Part shown: positions 46,891-55,084 of the stretch, piece by piece
Layout of the letters: each line of letters starts with the position of its first letter
Numbering within the stretch: position 1 is the first letter of the stretch
Assembly (NCBI RefSeq): GCF_018325905.1
Contig: NZ_AP021901.1
Coordinates: 2,046,001 to 2,110,000 of the forward strand
Length of the DNA stretch: 64,000 nucleotides
Reading direction: 5' to 3'
Source: Pseudomonas sp. St316
Lineage (GTDB): Bacteria; Pseudomonadota; Gammaproteobacteria; Pseudomonadales; Pseudomonadaceae
Notes under the pieces: generated by a model
Databases searched by the model: none
What the model saw: only the letters and a program-made list of their open reading frames with translations
Told to the model about the DNA's origin: nothing
Program-made: the position numbers and the translations under genes

Positions 46891-47701
46891 GCCCTTGGTA
46901 TTGCCACCCGTGCCGGAGCCAACGAAGGGCGAGCGCCTGAAAGACAAGGTCGTGCTGTTGACCGGTGCCGCCCAAGGCATTGGCGAGGCCATCGTCGCGG
47001 CGTTCGCGTCGCAACAGGCTCGGCTGGTGATCAGTGATATCCAGGCGCAGAAGGTCGAGGCGGTGGCCGCCCACTGGCGTGAACGCGGGGCCGATGTGCA
47101 AGCGCTGCAGGCCGATGTGTCGAAGCCGCAGGACTTGCAGGCCATGGCCCGGCGCGCCGTCGAGCTGCACGGGCGCATCGATGTGTTGGTTAACTGCGCT
47201 GGCGTCAATGTCTTCCGTGACCCGCTGGAGATGACCGAAGAAGACTGGCGTCGCTGTTTCGCCATCGATCTGGATGGCGCCTGGTACGGTTGCAAGGCGG
47301 TGTTGCCAAAGATGATCGAGCAGGGCGTGGGCAGCATTATCAACATTGCGTCGGTCCATTCGTCCCACATCATTCCCGGCTGTTTCCCTTACCCGGTGGC
47401 CAAGCATGGCTTGCTCGGCCTGACTCGCGCCCTGGGCATCGAATACGCGCCCAAAGGGGTACGCGTCAACGCCATCGCACCGGGTTATATCGAAACCCAA
47501 CTGAACGTCGACTACTGGAACGGCTTTGCCGATCCCCATGCCGAACGCCAGCGTGCGCTGGATCTGCACCCGCCACGGCGCGTCGGGCAACCGATCGAAG
47601 TGGCCATGACGGCCGTGTTCCTGGCCAGTGACGAAGCACCGTTTATCAATGCCTCATGCATCACCATCGATGGTGGACGTTCGGTCATGTACCACGACTG
47701 A
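46883..47701 (+). CDS. SDR sugar dehydrogenase, probable galactose/arabinose 1-dehydrogenase
   Basis: A 272-residue NAD(P)-dependent SDR. TGAAQGIG binds the cofactor, NCAG follows, and the catalytic Ser (INIASVHSS) and YPVAK supply Tyr and Lys. The N-terminal 20 residues extend beyond the usual start. From its place with a lactonase, AraFGH and the dgo genes I infer oxidation of D-galactose (or L-arabinose) to the lactone. GCAGGAGGCTTGAACC precedes the ATG. The dgoK-type promoter upstream supports a link to galactonate breakdown. Confidence 0.8.
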   Translation: MAEPLVLPPVPEPTKGERLKDKVVLLTGAAQGIGEAIVAAFASQQARLVISDIQAQKVEAVAAHWRERGADVQALQADVSKPQDLQAMARRAVELHGRIDVLVNCAGVNVFRDPLEMTEEDWRRCFAIDLDGAWYGCKAVLPKMIEQGVGSIINIASVHSSHIIPGCFPYPVAKHGLLGLTRALGIEYAPKGVRVNAIAPGYIETQLNVDYWNGFADPHAERQRALDLHPPRRVGQPIEVAMTAVFLASDEAPFINASCITIDGGRSVMYHD

Positions 47702-47740
47702 ATATTCTTGGGTTGCGGTCGGAAACTTCGCCTGTAATCC

Positions 47741-47775
47741 AATCATCATACGATATGACTATTTAGACCTATGCT
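47741..47775 (+). promoter_or_regulatory. GntR-type operator and -10 element before araF
   Basis: AATCATCATACGAT (47741-47754) matches, with one change, the reverse complement of the operator at 44976-44989 before the GntR gene. A possible -10 TATGCT lies at 47770-47775; no good -35 is seen because the operator covers that place. Repression by the GntR protein is inferred. Confidence 0.5.
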
Positions 47776-47876
47776 GTGTAGCAACTTGCTGTAACCGCCC
47801 AGCCTGCGCATGTCCACCGATGGTGGAGCAGAAACCTGGACGTTTGGCTTTCAATAAAAAAAACAAGGAGTCAACT

Positions 47877-48881
47877 ATGAATCATCGTCGTGGGATCCGT
47901 TCCCTGTGTCGCGCCGCCCTGGCGGTTACCGCGGTCAGCCTCAGCAGCAGTTTGCTGGCGGCTGATCCTGTAAAAATCGGTTTCCTGGTCAAGCAGGCCG
48001 AGGAGCCCTGGTTCCAGACCGAATGGGCCTTCGCCGAGAAGGCGAGCAAGGACAAAGGCTTCGAGTTGATCAAGATCGCCGTGCCTGACGGCGAGAAGAC
48101 TCTCTCGGCCATCGACAGCCTGGCCGCCAACGGTGCCAAGGGTTTCGTGATCTGCCCGCCGGACGTCTCCCTCGGCCCGGCCATCGTGGCCAAGGCCAAG
48201 CTCAATGACATGAAAGTAATCGCCGTCGACGACCGCTTCGTCGGTTCCGATGGCAAGTTCATGGAAGACGTGCCGTACCTGGGCATGGCCGCGTTCGAGG
48301 TGGGCCAGAAGCAGGGCGCCGCGATGGCTGCCGAAGCCAAAAAGCGCAACTGGGACTGGAAAGAGACCTACGCGGTGGTCAACACCTTCAACGAGCTGGA
48401 CACCGGCAAGAAGCGCACCGACGGTTCGGTCGATGCCCTGAAGAAAGCCGGCATGCCGGCAGACCATATCCTCTATTCGGCCCTCAAGACCCTCGACGTA
48501 CCCGGCAGCATGGACTCCACCAACTCAGCGTTGGTGAAGCTGCCAAGCGGTGCGAAGAACCTGATCATCGGCGGCATGAACGACAACACCGTGCTGGGCG
48601 GCGTGCGCGCCACCGAAGCTGCCGGCTTCAAGGCGGCCAACGTGATCGGCATCGGCATCAACGGTACCGACGCCATCGGCGAGTTGAAGAAACCTGACAG
48701 CGGCTTCTTCGGTTCGATGCTGCCAAGCCCGCACATCGAAGGCTACAAGACCGCCGAAATGATGTACGAGTGGATCACCACCGGCAAGGAACCGCCGAAG
48801 TACACCGCCATGGACGAGGTGACGCTGATCACCCGGGAGAACTTCAAGCAGGAGCTGGAAAAGATCGGCCTGTGGAACTGA
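47877..48881 (+). CDS. araF: Arabinose/galactose ABC transporter substrate-binding protein
   Basis: A 334-residue periplasmic binding protein with a signal peptide (first 23 residues, ending in LLAA). The mature part is very like E. coli AraF, for example GFLVKQAEEPWFQTEW, KIAVPDGEKTL, DSLAANGAKGFVIC and GGMNDNTVLGGVRATEAAG. AraF binds L-arabinose and also D-galactose, so it fits either sugar. AGGAGTCAACT precedes the ATG. It heads the araFGH operon. Confidence 0.92.
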   Translation: MNHRRGIRSLCRAALAVTAVSLSSSLLAADPVKIGFLVKQAEEPWFQTEWAFAEKASKDKGFELIKIAVPDGEKTLSAIDSLAANGAKGFVICPPDVSLGPAIVAKAKLNDMKVIAVDDRFVGSDGKFMEDVPYLGMAAFEVGQKQGAAMAAEAKKRNWDWKETYAVVNTFNELDTGKKRTDGSVDALKKAGMPADHILYSALKTLDVPGSMDSTNSALVKLPSGAKNLIIGGMNDNTVLGGVRATEAAGFKAANVIGIGINGTDAIGELKKPDSGFFGSMLPSPHIEGYKTAEMMYEWITTGKEPPKYTAMDEVTLITRENFKQELEKIGLWN

Positions 48882-48956
48882 CGGCCGGTTGATTCAAAAG
48901 CGGCCCTGGCCACATGAGTGGCGGGGTCGCTTGATCTCTGTAAGTTCGAGGTGGTT

Positions 48957-50501
48957 ATGCAAGCGCAAACAGCGACACAGCAACACAACATCGGCGGCAG
49001 CTTGCGGTTCAACGGGATCGGCAAATCCTTTCCCGGGGTGCAGGCGCTGGCCAATATCAGTTTCGTCGCGCATCCGGGGCAGGTGCATGCCTTGATGGGC
49101 GAGAACGGCGCGGGCAAGTCCACGTTGCTGAAGATCCTCGGCGGCGCCTACATCCCGAGCAGCGGCGACTTGCAGATCGGCGAGCAGACAATGGCCTTCA
49201 AGGGCACTGCCGACAGCATCGCCAGCGGGGTGGCGGTGATTCACCAGGAGCTGCACCTGGTGCCGGAAATGACCGTCGCAGAAAACCTGTTTCTTGGCCA
49301 TTTGCCGGCGCGTTTTGGCCTGGTCAATCGTGGCGTGCTGCGCCAGCAGGCGCTGACGTTGCTCAAAGGCCTGGCCGACGAAATCGACCCGCAGGAAAAA
49401 GTCGGTCGCCTGTCCCTCGGTCAGCGCCAGTTGGTGGAAATCGCCAAGGCCTTGTCCCGTGGCGCCCACGTCATTGCTTTCGACGAACCGACCAGTAGCC
49501 TGTCGGCCCGGGAAATCGACCGTTTGATGGCGATCATCGTCCGCCTGCGGGACGAGGGCAAAGTGGTGCTGTACGTCAGCCACCGCATGGAGGAGGTGTT
49601 CCGTATCTGTAACGCGGTGACGGTGTTCAAGGATGGTCGCTACGTGCGCACCTTCGAAAACATGAGCGAGCTGACCCATGATCAACTCGTCACGTGCATG
49701 GTCGGTCGCGATATCCAGGACATCTATGACTACCGTTCCCGGGAGCGCGGCGATGTGGCGCTGCAAGTGAAGGGCCTGTTGGGGCCGGGCTTGCGCGAAC
49801 CGGTGAGTTTCCAGGTGCACAAGGGCGAGATCCTCGGCTTGTTCGGGCTGGTTGGCGCCGGTCGTACCGAGCTGCTGCGCTTGCTCAGTGGCTTGGAGCG
49901 TCAGCGCGAGGGAAGTCTCGTCCTGCACGGCAAGGAACTGAAACTGCGTTCACCCAGGGATGCCATCGCCGCTGGCGTGCTGCTCTGCCCGGAGGATCGC
50001 AAGAAGGAAGGCATCATCCCGTTGGGTAGCGTGGGCGAGAACATCAACATCAGCGCGCGCCCGGCTCATTCCGCGCTGGGCTGCCTGTTGCGTGGCGACT
50101 GGGAGCGGGGCAACGCCGACAAGCAGATCAAGTCGCTGAAAGTGAAGACGCCGGCGGCCAGCCAGAAAATCATGTACCTGTCCGGCGGCAACCAGCAGAA
50201 GGCGATTCTGGGTCGCTGGTTGTCGATGCCGATGAAAGTCCTGCTGCTGGACGAGCCTACTCGCGGCATCGACATCGGTGCCAAGGCGGAGATCTACCAG
50301 ATTATCCACAACCTGGCGGCCGATGGTATCGCGGTGATTGTGGTGTCCAGCGACCTGATGGAAGTGATGGGCATATCCGACCGAATCCTGGTGCTGTGCG
50401 AAGGGGCCATGCGCGGCGAGCTGCCGCGTGACCAGGCCAACGAATCCAACCTGCTGCAACTGGCGCTGCCGCGCCAACGCGTTGCCGACGCGGCGAACTG
50501 A
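48957..50501 (+). CDS. araG: Arabinose/galactose ABC transporter ATP-binding protein
   Basis: A 514-residue ATPase with two ABC domains. The first Walker A is GENGAGKSTLL, with signature LSLGQRQL and Walker B IAFDEPTSSL. The second domain has the degenerate Walker A GLVGAGRTELL, with signature LSGGNQQK and LLLDEPTRGID. It matches E. coli AraG closely (HQELHLVPEMTVAENLFLG). The ATG at 48957 has CGAGG upstream; the open frame reaches 13 codons further. Confidence 0.92.
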   Translation: MQAQTATQQHNIGGSLRFNGIGKSFPGVQALANISFVAHPGQVHALMGENGAGKSTLLKILGGAYIPSSGDLQIGEQTMAFKGTADSIASGVAVIHQELHLVPEMTVAENLFLGHLPARFGLVNRGVLRQQALTLLKGLADEIDPQEKVGRLSLGQRQLVEIAKALSRGAHVIAFDEPTSSLSAREIDRLMAIIVRLRDEGKVVLYVSHRMEEVFRICNAVTVFKDGRYVRTFENMSELTHDQLVTCMVGRDIQDIYDYRSRERGDVALQVKGLLGPGLREPVSFQVHKGEILGLFGLVGAGRTELLRLLSGLERQREGSLVLHGKELKLRSPRDAIAAGVLLCPEDRKKEGIIPLGSVGENINISARPAHSALGCLLRGDWERGNADKQIKSLKVKTPAASQKIMYLSGGNQQKAILGRWLSMPMKVLLLDEPTRGIDIGAKAEIYQIIHNLAADGIAVIVVSSDLMEVMGISDRILVLCEGAMRGELPRDQANESNLLQLALPRQRVADAAN

Positions 50502-50511
50502 GAGGTAAATC

Positions 50512-51480
50512 ATGACCATTCAAAACAATGCACTGCCAACGGCACGCAAACCCCTGGACCTGCGCCGTTTCCTGGACGACTGGGTCATGCTGCTGGCGGC
50601 CATCGGTATCTTCGTGCTCTGCACCCTGATGATCGACAACTTCCTGTCGCCGCTGAACATGCGCGGCCTGGGCCTGGCGATTTCCACCACCGGCATTGCG
50701 GCGTGCACCATGTTGTATTGCCTGGCGTCCGGGCACTTCGACTTGTCGGTCGGTTCGGTGATTGCCTGTGCCGGCGTAGTCGCGGCGGTGGTGATGCGCG
50801 ACACCAACAGCGTGTTCCTCGGCGTCAGCGCGGCGCTGGTGATGGGGCTGATCGTCGGCCTGATCAACGGCGTCGTCATCGCCAAGCTGCGAGTCAATGC
50901 GTTGATCACCACCCTGGCGACGATGCAGATCGTCCGTGGCCTGGCCTACATCTTTGCCAACGGCAAAGCGGTGGGTGTGTCGCAGGAGTCGTTCTTCGTG
51001 TTCGGCAACGGCCAATTGTTCGGCGTACCGGTGCCGATCCTGATCACCATTGCCTGCTTCCTGTTTTTCGGCTGGCTGCTGAACTACACCACTTATGGGC
51101 GCAACACCATGGCCATCGGTGGCAACCAGGAAGCGGCGTTGTTGGCGGGGGTGAACGTTGATCGCACCAAGATCATCATCTTCGCCGTGCATGGCTTGAT
51201 CGGCGCCCTGGCCGGGGTCATCCTGGCGTCGCGCATGACCTCGGGCCAGCCGATGATCGGCCAAGGCTTCGAACTGACCGTGATCTCGGCCTGCGTGTTG
51301 GGTGGGGTATCGTTGAGCGGTGGCATCGGCATGATTCGCCACGTCATTGCCGGCGTGCTGATTTTGGCGATCATTGAAAACGCGATGAACCTGAAGAACA
51401 TCGACACCTTCTACCAATACGTCATTCGCGGCTCGATCCTGCTGCTGGCGGTGGTGATCGACCGCCTGAAACAGCGCTGA
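50512..51480 (+). CDS. araH: Arabinose/galactose ABC transporter permease
   Basis: A 322-residue permease of the BPD2 family with about ten hydrophobic segments. GLGLAISTTGIAACTMLYCL and LSGGIGMIRHVIAGVLILAI are typical of AraH/RbsC. It closes the araFGH operon, ten bases after araG (GAGAGGTAAATC before the ATG). A long REP array follows directly after the stop. Confidence 0.92.
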   Translation: MTIQNNALPTARKPLDLRRFLDDWVMLLAAIGIFVLCTLMIDNFLSPLNMRGLGLAISTTGIAACTMLYCLASGHFDLSVGSVIACAGVVAAVVMRDTNSVFLGVSAALVMGLIVGLINGVVIAKLRVNALITTLATMQIVRGLAYIFANGKAVGVSQESFFVFGNGQLFGVPVPILITIACFLFFGWLLNYTTYGRNTMAIGGNQEAALLAGVNVDRTKIIIFAVHGLIGALAGVILASRMTSGQPMIGQGFELTVISACVLGGVSLSGGIGMIRHVIAGVLILAIIENAMNLKNIDTFYQYVIRGSILLLAVVIDRLKQR

Positions 51481-51513
51481 GAGTCAGAGATCGCTGGCGG
51501 TTGATCGACCGCC

Positions 51514-52136
51514 ATCGCGAGCAAGCTCGCTCCCACAGTTTTTTGCGCCAGGCCTATCACCCCGGCGTAGCGAAGACCCAGTGTGGGAGCGAGCTTGCTC
51601 GCGATGGCGTCATTACATTCAATACTTCCCTGGCTGACCCACCGCTATCGCGAGCAGGCTCGCTCCCACAGTTTTTTGCGCCAGGCTGATCACCCCGGCA
51701 CAGCGCAGGCCCAGTGTGGGAGCGAGCCTGCTCGCGACGGCGTCATCACATTCAACACTTCCCAGGCTGACCCACCGCTTTCGCGAGCAAGCTCGCGCCC
51801 ACAGTTTTTTGCGCCAGGCTTATCACCCCGGCACAGCGCAGGCCCAGTGTGGGAGCGAGCTTGCTCGCGATGGCGTCATCACATTCAACCTTCCCTGGCT
51901 GACCCACCGCTATCGCGAGCAGGCTCGCTCCCACAGTTTTTTGCGCCAGGCTTATCACCCCGGCACAGCGCAGGCCCAGTGTGGGAGCGAGCCTGCTCGC
52001 GACGGCGTCATCACATTCAACACTTCCCTGGCTGACCCACCGCTTTCGCGAGCAGGCTCGCGCCCACAGTTTTTTGCGCCAGGCTTATCACCTCGGCACA
52101 GCGCAGGCCCAGTGTGGGAGCGAGCCTGCTCGCGAT
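51514..52136. repeat. Tandem array of five REP-pair units, 132-133 bp period
   Basis: Plus-oriented REPs begin near 51583, 51716, 51848, 51981 and 52113; each is preceded by an inverted REP about 70 bp upstream. Between them lies CAGTTTTTTGCGCCAGGC and then TATCACCCCGGCACAGCGCA; the spacer on the other side is CATCACATTCAAC...TTCCCTGGCTGACCC. The units differ at a few places (GCTTGC or GCCTGC, GCTCGCTCCC or GCTCGCGCCC). The array separates araH from a block of unrelated genes. Confidence 0.96.
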
Positions 52137-52158
52137 GGCGTCTACCCTGACGCCTACA

Positions 52159-52539
52159 TCACCCTGCCTTGCGCAACGCTTCGACTAGCTCCTGCTTGCG
52201 CATTTTCGAGCGGCCGGGAATGTTTTTCGCCCGGGCCTCTTTCATCAGGCTGTCCACGGTCTGGATTCCATGGGAGGCCTTGCTGGTGCGCGGGTGGCCT
52301 TCACGGGTCTTGGCGGCGCGGCGGGCGGATTCCTTGCGGTCGGTTTTCTTTTGCGTCGCCGGCTTGGCCTTTCCCGAACCGCCGGCGCGTTCGCCGCCGC
52401 CCGATTGCTTGTTCACCGTCGCCCAGGCGCGGGCCTCGGCCTTATCTTCGGACAAGCCTTTCTTCTCGTAGCTTTCCTCGATGTGCTCGGCCTTGCGCTT
52501 TTGCTCGGCGGTGTACTTGTCTTTGCTTCCACGAGGCAT
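52159..52539 (-). CDS. Basic Rho-N/SAP-like protein, often named plasmid stabilization protein
   Basis: A 126-residue, strongly basic protein beginning MPRGSKDKYTAEQKRKAEH. The first 45 residues match a conserved family often labelled plasmid stabilization protein (SYEKKGLSEDKAEARAWATV). The C-terminal 35 residues (SLMKEARAKNIPGRSKMRKQ, then ELVEALRKAG) look like a SAP or Rho N-terminal motif that binds nucleic acid. The middle is a Lys/Gly/Ala-rich linker. The function is not known; DNA or RNA binding is inferred. It is convergent with the end of the REP array. Confidence 0.75.
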   Translation of the reverse strand: MPRGSKDKYTAEQKRKAEHIEESYEKKGLSEDKAEARAWATVNKQSGGGERAGGSGKAKPATQKKTDRKESARRAAKTREGHPRTSKASHGIQTVDSLMKEARAKNIPGRSKMRKQELVEALRKAG

Positions 52540-52571
52540 GGGACCTTCCTCCTCTTGTGTGTGAGCAGAGG

Positions 52572-52919
52572 TTACTGGCTGGCGCCGCCGCCTTCGGAAC
52601 CCGAACCACCGGTCGTGGTTTTCGAGCCCACCCCGGTCTCGGCGTTATCAGGTGCTGTCGAGTCCGGGGTGTTCATCCCGCCCTGGCGCCCCGTGTCATT
52701 GCCCTGCACGCGCGGATCGGTACCGGTCGCCGGTGGTTGACCATTGTTCAAGGTGCCGCCGCCGGTGCCGTCGGTGTTCAACTTGGGCAGGCCTTGCGTG
52801 GCCGGGGAGTTGGGCGCCTGCACCGGATCGGTCGGCCCGGTGCCGGAAGTGGTCGCCGCGAACGCCGCCGAGGACAGCAGCGTGGCAAGGGTCAATGCAG
52901 TCAGCCTTGAAGTGATCAT
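52572..52919 (-). CDS. Secreted low-complexity Gly/Thr/Pro-rich protein
   Basis: A 115-residue protein with a signal peptide (ITSRLTALTLATLLSSAAFA) and a mature part almost free of hydrophobic residues, rich in Gly, Thr, Asn, Pro and Asp. It has no cysteine and no recognised domain, so it is likely disordered in the periplasm or outside. GGAGG lies seven bases before the ATG at 52919, which argues that it is translated. The gene is 32 bases upstream of the basic protein gene and may share its transcript. Confidence 0.7.
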   Translation of the reverse strand: MITSRLTALTLATLLSSAAFAATTSGTGPTDPVQAPNSPATQGLPKLNTDGTGGGTLNNGQPPATGTDPRVQGNDTGRQGGMNTPDSTAPDNAETGVGSKTTTGGSGSEGGGASQ

Positions 52920-53002
52920 GGGTGTCGCCTCCATTTTCAGAATGCTTACCTGATCTTGGGCCTCGCTGGATTTGGGTTGGTGCCTGGGGCGCGACGAATG
53001 GT

Positions 53003-53659
53003 CTAGCCGACGAGTCCGGCTTCTTCCATGAATTGCTCCATGAAGTTTTTTAGTTTTTCATGACGGATCTGCGCCATGTGTTGCCCGGTGGCGGTCTGGA
53101 AACCGTCGGCCAGGTGCAACAATTTGGTCTGGAAATGATCGAGGCAGAAACGTCGATCATCGTAATCCCGGGACTTGGCCTGCGGATCCTGAGGGTCATA
53201 GAGCGCACTGCCCATGCGTCCGGCCACATAGAATGTGCGGGCCACGCCGAGCAGGCCCAATGAGTCGAGGCGGTCGGCGTCCTGGAGAATTTTGGCCTCA
53301 AGTGTGATCGCTGCGATATTGGCCGAAAAACTGTGAGCCTCAATGGCATGGGCAACGGCGCTGATCTTTTCGTTTGGCCAGTTCAATGTCGACAACAGCG
53401 TCGATGCCTTATCCGCTGCCAAGCGAGAGGCCCCGGCGCGCAGCGGTGAATTTTTTTCCACCGCCACGCAATCATGCAGCAACGTTGCCGCCAGCAGGAT
53501 AAGCAGGTCACCGCCTTCATCACGGTGGAGCAAGCGTACGTTGTGCCAGACCCGTTGCAGGTGTGACAGATCGTGAGCGCCATCCTCCGAGGGCTCCAGT
53601 GCATGAGGCAGCAACTGCGCAGCGACGGTTTGAAAAGGTGCAAAGGCGGCAGCGGTCAT
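53003..53659 (-). CDS. HD-domain phosphohydrolase (YedJ-like)
   Basis: A 218-residue HD-domain protein. The metal ligands appear as H in GAHDLSHLQRVW, HD in TLLHDCVAVE and Asp in ILQDADRLDSLG, the pattern of the YedJ/YpgQ group of small phosphohydrolases. The substrate may be a nucleotide, but this is not proven. The ATG at 53659 has AAGGA upstream. Confidence 0.82.
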   Translation of the reverse strand: MTAAAFAPFQTVAAQLLPHALEPSEDGAHDLSHLQRVWHNVRLLHRDEGGDLLILLAATLLHDCVAVEKNSPLRAGASRLAADKASTLLSTLNWPNEKISAVAHAIEAHSFSANIAAITLEAKILQDADRLDSLGLLGVARTFYVAGRMGSALYDPQDPQAKSRDYDDRRFCLDHFQTKLLHLADGFQTATGQHMAQIRHEKLKNFMEQFMEEAGLVG

Positions 53660-53776
53660 GACAGATCCTTTGTATGTCAGTACTTCAAGGGTTCGTGGAT
53701 GATGTTCATTTTCATATGTGACGAGCGGCACGTAGCGGCTTAGTATGGCGCTTTCAATTGGCTACAAGGCCTGTTC

Positions 53777-54259
53777 ATGTCCATCGAGATCCGTCCTGCG
53801 CAACCCAGCGATGCGCCTCAAATCCTTGCCTTCATCACCGAGTTGGCCGATTACGAGAAGGCCCGCCACGAAGTCATCGCCAGTGTGGCTGACATCGAGC
53901 GCAGCCTGTTCAGCGAGGGCGCAACCGCCCACGGGTTGATCTGCCTGCGTGATGGCGTGCCGATTGGCTTCGCGGTGTTTTTCTTCAGTTATTCCACCTG
54001 GCTGGGCAGCAATTGCCTGTACCTCGAAGACCTGTACATCACGCCTGAGCAGCGTGGCGGCGGGGCGGGCAAGACCTTGCTGCGGCATTTGGCTAAAATT
54101 GCCTGTGACAACGATTGCGGCCGTTTCGAATGGAGCGTGCTGGACTGGAATACGCCGGCCATCGAGTTCTACAAGTCCCTCGGCGCGCAACCCCAGGAAG
54201 AATGGGTGCGCTACCGAATGGACGGTAAGGTGCTACGGGATTTCGCGAACGGCAATTGA
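53777..54259 (+). CDS. GNAT-family N-acetyltransferase, diamine acetyltransferase-like
   Basis: A 160-residue GNAT protein. The acetyl-CoA site is seen as LEDLYITPEQRGGGAGKTLLR, and the segment GFAVFFFSYSTWLGSNCLYL is typical of spermidine/spermine and thialysine acetyltransferases. ELADYEKARHEV near the N-terminus also fits that group. The substrate is probably a small amine. It ends three bases before the convergent GST gene. Confidence 0.85.
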   Translation: MSIEIRPAQPSDAPQILAFITELADYEKARHEVIASVADIERSLFSEGATAHGLICLRDGVPIGFAVFFFSYSTWLGSNCLYLEDLYITPEQRGGGAGKTLLRHLAKIACDNDCGRFEWSVLDWNTPAIEFYKSLGAQPQEEWVRYRMDGKVLRDFANGN

Positions 54260-54262
54260 AAC

Positions 54263-54895
54263 TCATGAGTATGCGTTGGATGCGTACTCAGCAAATCCGG
54301 GGCGCTGTTCCAGCCGCTTGCAGTAGGCGGCCACCGCTGGATAATCCGGACGCTCCATGGGCGCCTGGCGCCAGCGGTGTACGGACAGGCCGATGAGCAC
54401 ATCCGCCAGGGAAAACGCCGTACCGGCCACGTAGGCGCCGGTGCGGTTCAGTTGCTGCTCCAGCAAACCCATCTTCTCGTTCCAGCCTTTGATGCCCGCG
54501 GCGATGCGCTGCGGGTCCTGGAAGTCCGGATGCTTGCGCACCAGGGCGTGGAAGGCGTAGCCCCATGACGGGTTGAGTTCTGTGGCTTGCCAATCCATCC
54601 ACTGTTCGATTCGCGCCCGGGCGGCGGGCTCGACAGGCAGCAGGTCGCTGGGTCCATGCTTGCCCACCAGGTAACGGCAAATGGTATTGGATTCCCAGAG
54701 CACGCCGTTCTCATCAATGATCACCGGCACTTGGGCATTGGGGTTCAAGCCCAGGAACGCCGGTTCTCGGGTTGAAGAAAAACCAATGCCCCAGTCTTCG
54801 CGCTCGTAGGCGATTTCCAGCTCCTGGCAGGTCCACAACACTTTTCTGACGTTGATCGAGGAAGTGCGGCCGAGGATTTTCAGCAGTTGTCCCAT
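54263..54895 (-). CDS. Glutathione S-transferase family protein
   Basis: A 210-residue GST with start GQLLKILGRTSSINVRKVLW, NPNAQVPVIIDENGVLWESN for glutathione binding, and a C-terminal helical domain. It shares the SxxNVRKxLW and LWESNTI patterns with the GST at 7702-8325, so the two belong to one subgroup. AGGA precedes the ATG at 54895; the open frame extends back into the dgoK promoter, which makes longer starts unlikely. Substrate unknown. Confidence 0.88.
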   Translation of the reverse strand: MGQLLKILGRTSSINVRKVLWTCQELEIAYEREDWGIGFSSTREPAFLGLNPNAQVPVIIDENGVLWESNTICRYLVGKHGPSDLLPVEPAARARIEQWMDWQATELNPSWGYAFHALVRKHPDFQDPQRIAAGIKGWNEKMGLLEQQLNRTGAYVAGTAFSLADVLIGLSVHRWRQAPMERPDYPAVAAYCKRLEQRPGFAEYASNAYS

Positions 54896-54985
54896 CACTT
54901 TTTTCCTGAGTTGTTTGGCGTCCGGCAGAAAACGTAGCAGGGTCCTGGGTGAATGGCGATTAGCTTTGCAGGCGATATTGCTGTA

Positions 54986-55044
54986 TCCCAATATATGGGA
55001 GTGATATTTATATATTGAGATTTTATTGCGCCCAGGTTTATAGT
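54986..55044 (+). promoter_or_regulatory. Promoter and TCCCA-N5-TGGGA operator for dgoK
   Basis: TCCCA-ATATA-TGGGA (54986-55000), 14 bases, TTGAGA (55015-55020), 18-bp spacer, TATAGT (55039-55044). The geometry and much of the flanking sequence (TATATATTGAGAT, GGTTTATAGTC, AACAGGTGAAG) match the promoter at 46648-46706 before the SDR gene, so the two are copies of one regulatory unit. Confidence 0.75.
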
Positions 55045-55084
55045 CCGCCTCACTCACTGCCAAAAAACAGAACAGGTGAAGCGG

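Noticed and set aside
47877..51480. L-arabinose as the sole substrate of the region
   Set aside because: AraFGH names suggest arabinose, but the downstream enzymes are of the galactonate type and no arabinose-specific dehydratases are present; AraF also binds galactose.
51501..52910. Open frames of 60-310 codons across the second REP array
   Set aside because: Translations are of REP DNA; the unit length of 132-133 bp keeps some frames open by chance.
52159..54895. Mobile element or prophage between araH and dgoK
   Set aside because: No integrase, transposase, terminal repeats or tRNA site is seen; base use is like the neighbours.
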